Shown here: piece after piece, positions 34,801 to 38,216 of the stretch
Position numbering within the stretch: position 1 is the stretch's first letter
How the letters are laid out: every line of letters starts with the position of its first letter
Origin: JARYLZ01 sp964388275
Lineage (GTDB): Bacteria; Bacteroidota; Ignavibacteria; SZUA-365
Direction: 5' to 3'
Length of the DNA: 38,216 nt
Assembly: GCA_964388275.1 (NCBI GenBank)
Contig: CAYLZD010000035.1
Location: 1 to 38,216 of the forward strand
Position numbers and translations under genes: made by a program
Notes under the pieces: model-generated
What the model was told of the DNA's origin: nothing
What the model saw: only the letters and a program-made list of their open reading frames with translations
The model's database searches: none

Positions 34801-35006
34801 CGCAGGACGCCGACATCACGGTGAAGATATACGACCAGGCGAGCGAGAAAATCGACGAACTCCACGCGCGCGCCGTCGGCGGACTCGACAACGAGATCGA
34901 CTGGAACGTGTCCGGAATCCAGAGCGGCGTGTATCTCGCGCACGTGAAGGCGGCCGGCAACGGCGTGAGCGGAGAGAAGATAATAAAGATCGCGGTGGTG
35001 AAATGA
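31821..35006 (+). CDS. M6-peptidase-like surface protein with lost zinc site, T9SS cargo
   Basis: The 1061-residue product has a signal peptide (HRRFAIISALVLSASPAAA). It follows the M6 (immune inhibitor A) metalloprotease layout: TVRILAVMAEFRTD, WDMFVVFHAGRG, GLPDLFDTRLGRTGIGRFGLMD (split here as GLPDLFDT and GIGRFGLMD), and GGILIWHIDE with a later GVDLEQA. In active M6 enzymes HExxH stands directly before GLPDLYD. Here the aligned residues are A263, S264, F265, G266 and T267, so no zinc ligand remains and the enzyme should be inactive. VCBS/FG-GAP-like repeats follow (FDIDGDASEEIFAA, ADIDGDGRLDVVIADS), then a T9SS sorting domain (NWPNPTYESITKIRCY, VKIYDQASEKIDEL, IQSGVYLAHV). Its stop overlaps the next gene by 4 nt. 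A binding or scaffold role is inferred. Confidence 0.85.
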   Translation: MKISHRRFAIISALVLSASPAAAQTIPRMDHSPAASAPRSAAMTAALPDTVRILAVMAEFRTDEDNRTSGNGTFGTVFPYDYGADILDPYPHDRAYFEAHLRFLENYIAKSSGGRTFARSGLFDSVVTLPKQIREYSYRRGESEKPVAELAAAAWTEADKAIPGFDFSAWDMFVVFHAGRGRDVDLAALQGVDPTPFDIPSLSFTLNAFRKHFGAEFEGIPVGGGAFLIKNSSIVPCTNTREIPLITGQTGLLELSINGLLAASFGTWAGLPDLFDTRLGRTGIGRFGLMDAESIFAFGGVCPPAPSAWEKQFLGWTAPREATAGKRSYLLTAYRTDQPSTADIIKAPITGKEYWLLENRQRDPGNNGQRVTMLSGGREIVMHFPKDTTGFEYADVTALKGVVIDVEDIDWSLPGGRVLSDGGEITSTGGILIWHIDEAVIEAGLADNKVNADPHRRGVDLEQAAGPQDIGETIPSVFGSSIGNGSPLDYWFRGNVSPLYENAFGASTTPDTRANSGAFTHVTIGNFDVSGPVMSLDIEAGDNTIAPMPGWPVDLSSRLPEQQSELHTVVFDIDGDASEEIFAAAGYRSGNEGPGDTVRVFGFRTDATPVLSGSLDPLSAEIPGMRRILSPPMIGDEPAYGGPVMVVAGSDGDRVSLVLLAIRDLDNDRRFDPLDRIDLHASQIRDLDASWHMLRGGLMYLTTGSTGDTLHHPVAGRSYALRGAVGAIAATAYADSLILLDNGDMLSTGAGLESSFPSMSAAARGTARNCVVADFDGDLKDDGAVLRDKLSLHLSGRTEAGLPVSSAYLLSHRPVLSAADIDGDGRLDVVIADSSSVLVFNAALASAERYPARVSARCVLSARLNGDRRDALFVVGDGVMSQLGTGALQAGGFPIPLPTGASAALTRLKEGGGFKLGISVAGGDRRVNLYRTPNAADDHSGMWRQMYGDAQHGNRISSRGGAIVPESVFFPPERCYNWPNPTYESITKIRCYVSQDADITVKIYDQASEKIDELHARAVGGLDNEIDWNVSGIQSGVYLAHVKAAGNGVSGEKIIKIAVVK

Positions 35007-38000
35007 CGCGCGCGCGCCTTGGCCGCCCGATGCGCGGATTATTCGGAGGCGCCGGCCTTCTTGCCGCGGCGCTTCTACTGGCGCCGCCGCCGCTTCACGC
35101 GCAGCCCGAGGACTACTCCGCCCCCGAACTCCGGTGGTCCACCATCGAGACGAAGCACTTCACCGTCAGCTACCACGAGGGCGCGGAGCGAACGGCCGCG
35201 GCGATCGCGAAAATCGCGGAGGAAGTGCACGGACCGATCACGTCGCTGTACGATCATGTCCCCGACACGAAAGTGCACATTTTCGTCAAGGACATCAGCG
35301 ACATCGCCAACGGGGCCGCCTATTTCTTCAACAACAAGATCGAGATCTGGGCGTCGCCGCTGGATTTCGAACTGCGCGGCACGCACAACTGGCTGCGGAA
35401 CGTGATATCGCACGAGTACACGCACATAATACAGATGCAGGCGGCGATGAAATGGGGCCGGAGCATTCCCGCTCTCACGTTCCAGTGGTTCGGCTACGAG
35501 AAGGAGCGGCGCAGCGACGTGCTTTACGGTTTCCCGAACCTGCTCGTGTCATATCCGTTCCCCGGCATCATCGTGCCGCCCTGGATGGCGGAGGGCACCG
35601 CGCAGTACAATCGCGCGGAGTTCGGCTACGAGCATTGGGACGCGCACAGGGACATGATACTCAGATGTTACGCGCTTTCGGACTCCATGCTGACCTGGCC
35701 CGAGATGAGCGCCTTCGGAAAGACGAGTCTCGGCAACGAGAGCGTGTACAACGCTGGTTATAACCTCGCGAGATATATCGTCAGGAAGCACGGCGAGAAA
35801 GCGCTGGCCGACATAACGAGGGCGATGTCCAAAACCTTCGTCTTTACGATAGACGCCGCCATACGGGATGTCCTGGGCATCAGGGGGCAGGAACTGTACG
35901 ACGCCTGGGCCGCCGATCTGCGCGCGGACTATTCCAGGCGCATCGCTCCTGTGCTGCGCGAGCGGGCGGAGGGGAACATCATAGGCGGCGTCGGTTTCGG
36001 GAACTTCCATCCGGAATTCTCGCCGGACGGCAAAAAGATCGCCTGGGTATCCAACAAGACATCCGATTATTTCGGACAATCAGGGTTGTATCTGTACGAT
36101 CGATCCGCGCGCAAAGAGGAAATGCTCGTATTCGGCGTGAACTCCGCGCTGTCGTGGTCGCCGGACGGCAGAAAAATTGTTTACTCGAAATACAATCCGC
36201 CCTCCGTGCACGGCCATCTGTTTTACGATCTGTACGAATTCGATGCGGCCGAACGGAGCGAAAGGCGTCTGACCGAGGGCCTGCGCGCCCAGAATCCGGC
36301 GTTTTCGCCGGACGGTAAGAGCATCGTCTTCGTCCATTCGAAAGACGGCAACGTGAACATCGGCATGGTGGACGCGGACGGGAAAAATTTCCGGGCCGTG
36401 ACGAGCTTCGTCAACGGCGAGCAGGCCTTCACGCCCGCATGGTCGCCCGACGGCTCTCATCTCGTATTCGGATATTCCGCGAGGACGCGGCGGGGAATAG
36501 CCCGCGTGAATCCCGACGGTTCGGATTTCAGGGAATTCATAAGCGGCCCGACCTGGGATTTCCGGGACCCGAGCTACTCGCCCGACGGAAAACATCTTTA
36601 CTACGTATCGGACCGCACCGGGATATTCAACATCTACCGCTTCGATATGCGGACGCAGGAGACCGAACAGATAACGAACGTCGTCGGAGGCGCATTCATG
36701 CCGACGGTGGACTCCTCGGGCGCGGTCGCGTACGCGGCATACACCGCCGGCGGCTACAAGCTCGCCCTTCTGCCGGCCGCAAGCCCGCTCCGGCTCGAAA
36801 ACGGCGATTACATTCCGGAGTCGTCGTCGGTACCTTCCCTGGCCTCCGCGGGAAGCGGGGAATGGGACTGGGCATCTCTCAGTTCGTTTGACGACACGCG
36901 CCTGCCGGAGTTTTCGTCCAGGCCGTACAAGACGATATTCCAGAGCATGATGTTTTTTCCCGTTCTGCGCGTCGATACTTACAATCCCGAAAACAAGGGG
37001 CTGGCGGTGCTTAAACCGGGCGTCATGCTTTATTCCAGCGACATACTCGGCAGACTGGAAATGCTCGGCAGCGGCGCCATCAATATCAAGGGCGAGAGGG
37101 ACCTATACGTCAGTTTCACTTACAAGGACAAGCTGCCCGGCTTGTCCGCGCTCGGCGTTTTTCCGGCGGTGTCGCTGGACGTGGTCAACGTCACGCGCAA
37201 AACCCGCTCGGCGATCGCGCTGCCGCTCGATACCCTGGGTGTGGACGTGTCCTTCAATCTTCTCGAATTCGCCGTTCGCGCGCGGCACAACATTTTCAGC
37301 AGCCGCACGCATTTGGAACTCGGGTACCGTCACAGCCGGTACACGAGCACCGTCGGAAGCTTCCGCAATCCGGACACGGATCAACTCGTCGCCGCGCGGG
37401 ACAATCTATACCTGATCGGCAACGACCTCGGCCTGGCATTCAGGCATTACGAACCCGTGCCGGCCCGGGACAGCGAGATAAATCCCGCCGGATTCCGTCT
37501 CGGATTTTACTACGATTACGAGTTCAACCGTTTCAATCCGAACGGCGATTACGATTACGACGCGTCCACGGGCATGATAATCCCGCGCTACACTCAATTC
37601 AACTTCCACCGCATCGAGGGAACTCTCTTCACCGCCGCGCGGCTGCCCTGGCTGAGGCACACGCTCTCGGTGAAACTGCGGGGAGCGTCGATTGCGGGAC
37701 CGCCGGTGGATGAATTTTTCAATTTTTACGCGGGCGGCATAAGCGGCATGCAGGGATACACGTTTTACGCGTTGGGAGGGAACGAGCTTTATCACGCCAA
37801 CGTCACTTACCGCTTCCCGATAATCTCCAGCATGGATTTCCGGCTCGGGCATCTGCTTTTCGACAAGCTCTACGGCGGGATTTTCTACGACGCCGGGGAC
37901 GCCGCCATGAGAGCCGATCAGCTCACGCTGAAAAGCGTCAAGCAGGACGTCGGCTTCGAAATCCGGCTCGAGAGTTTCTCTTTTTCAATGTATCCGACAA

Positions 38001-38131
38001 GGATTTTCTTCAGCGGCGCATACGGATTGAGCGATTTCACGCGCACTTTCAACTTCGAGCCGGTGCGTTACGGAAGGGAGTGGAAGTGGTATGTGGGCGT
38101 GCTGTTCGGTTTCGACTTGTCCGACCGATGA
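35003..38131 (+). CDS. Gluzincin-like metallopeptidase domain + PD40/TolB propeller + outer-membrane barrel
   Basis: The 1042-residue product starts at the ATG overlapping the previous stop (ATGA); the frame is open upstream inside the neighbour, but the signal peptide (MRGLFGGAGLLAAALLLAPP) fixes the start. Residues of about 45-330 resemble the peptidase MA type: SHEYTHIIQ (H137, E138, H141) and PPWMAEGTAQY (E197) make an intact HExxH...E set. Next are at least five PD40/TolB blades (FSPDGKKIAWVSNKTS, WSPDGRKIVYSKY, FSPDGKSIVFVHS, WSPDGSHLVFGYS, YSPDGKHLYYVSD). The last 350 residues are barrel strands ending like an Omp85/surface-antigen domain (GGISGMQGYTFYALGGNEL, FDKLYGGIFYDAGDA, VGVLFGFDLSDR). 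It is probably an outer-membrane-anchored protease or receptor working with the M6-like partner. It is not TolB itself. Confidence 0.85.
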   Translation: MTRARLGRPMRGLFGGAGLLAAALLLAPPPLHAQPEDYSAPELRWSTIETKHFTVSYHEGAERTAAAIAKIAEEVHGPITSLYDHVPDTKVHIFVKDISDIANGAAYFFNNKIEIWASPLDFELRGTHNWLRNVISHEYTHIIQMQAAMKWGRSIPALTFQWFGYEKERRSDVLYGFPNLLVSYPFPGIIVPPWMAEGTAQYNRAEFGYEHWDAHRDMILRCYALSDSMLTWPEMSAFGKTSLGNESVYNAGYNLARYIVRKHGEKALADITRAMSKTFVFTIDAAIRDVLGIRGQELYDAWAADLRADYSRRIAPVLRERAEGNIIGGVGFGNFHPEFSPDGKKIAWVSNKTSDYFGQSGLYLYDRSARKEEMLVFGVNSALSWSPDGRKIVYSKYNPPSVHGHLFYDLYEFDAAERSERRLTEGLRAQNPAFSPDGKSIVFVHSKDGNVNIGMVDADGKNFRAVTSFVNGEQAFTPAWSPDGSHLVFGYSARTRRGIARVNPDGSDFREFISGPTWDFRDPSYSPDGKHLYYVSDRTGIFNIYRFDMRTQETEQITNVVGGAFMPTVDSSGAVAYAAYTAGGYKLALLPAASPLRLENGDYIPESSSVPSLASAGSGEWDWASLSSFDDTRLPEFSSRPYKTIFQSMMFFPVLRVDTYNPENKGLAVLKPGVMLYSSDILGRLEMLGSGAINIKGERDLYVSFTYKDKLPGLSALGVFPAVSLDVVNVTRKTRSAIALPLDTLGVDVSFNLLEFAVRARHNIFSSRTHLELGYRHSRYTSTVGSFRNPDTDQLVAARDNLYLIGNDLGLAFRHYEPVPARDSEINPAGFRLGFYYDYEFNRFNPNGDYDYDASTGMIIPRYTQFNFHRIEGTLFTAARLPWLRHTLSVKLRGASIAGPPVDEFFNFYAGGISGMQGYTFYALGGNELYHANVTYRFPIISSMDFRLGHLLFDKLYGGIFYDAGDAAMRADQLTLKSVKQDVGFEIRLESFSFSMYPTRIFFSGAYGLSDFTRTFNFEPVRYGREWKWYVGVLFGFDLSDR

Positions 38132-38216
38132 CGCATCGCGGCGGATTGACCCGCAGGGATACAGGACGGCGAGAATTCATGGCCGCGTCGCGGTGAATTT
38201 GGTGAATACGGTGAAT
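38132..38216. other. Window end with short 9-nt direct repeats
   Basis: The 85 nt after the last stop hold no gene. GGTGAATTT (38192-38200), GGTGAATAC (38201-38209) and GGTGAAT (38210-38216) form a 9-nt tandem repeat cut by the window edge. It could be the start of a longer array or chance. Confidence 0.3.

Noticed and set aside
34646..35002. N-terminal extension of the last gene into the M6-like gene
   Set aside because: The extra 119 residues are a shadow of the upstream sorting domain. The ATG at 35003 has a signal peptide and the typical 4-nt stop-start overlap.
35003..38131. tolB of the Tol-Pal system
   Set aside because: PD40 blades are present, but the protein also has an HExxH domain and a barrel, and no tolA, tolQ, tolR or pal is nearby.

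Overview
The window is about 38 kb of GC-rich (roughly 55-60 %) bacterial chromosome. It suggests a member of the FCB group outside the classical Bacteroidia, for example an Ignavibacteria/Kapabacteria-like lineage. The reasons are: (i) the type IX secretion (T9SS) genes porU and porV; (ii) at least six other secreted proteins ending in a T9SS type A C-terminal sorting domain; and (iii) common Shine-Dalgarno sites and near-canonical sigma70 promoters, which are unlike the AT-rich leaders of Bacteroides or Flavobacterium. The lineage is an inference from gene content; no rRNA is present.

Layout. 0-5 kb: an AT-richer secreted protein, a DUF4397 T9SS cargo, a DUF4291 protein and two overlapping methyltransferase genes. 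5-12 kb: three T9SS cargoes, namely a protein with 14 propeller-like repeats and two Omp28-like proteins with a CxxC motif at the same position. 12-17.5 kb: a periplasmic TPR protein, a YqhD-type alcohol dehydrogenase, a decayed partial copy of the TPR gene, another T9SS cargo, and a scrap resembling the start of a DNA adenine methylase. 17.5-24 kb: housekeeping genes, comprising xseA-xseB (exonuclease VII), a YpfJ-type zinc metallopeptidase, a small lipoprotein, aceK (isocitrate dehydrogenase kinase/phosphatase), a second TPR protein, and tRNA-Leu(GAG) and tRNA-Lys(UUU).

24-38 kb is the most coherent part. A small beta-barrel protein diverges from a strongly promoted run of five co-oriented genes: a Wzx-like flippase, porU (C25-type sortase), porV (outer-membrane shuttle), a giant M6-peptidase-like protein whose HExxH zinc site is replaced by ASFGT, and, overlapping it by 4 nt, a protein combining an intact HEYTH gluzincin-like domain, a TolB/PD40 propeller and a probable outer-membrane barrel. 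In known T9SS, PorV carries cargo to PorU, which removes the sorting domain and joins the cargo to anionic LPS. A flippase directly upstream of porU fits the supply of that glycolipid. The dead M6-like protein and the live metalloprotease/propeller/barrel protein form a candidate undescribed surface module next to the sortase.

There is no CRISPR array, intact transposon or rRNA operon.
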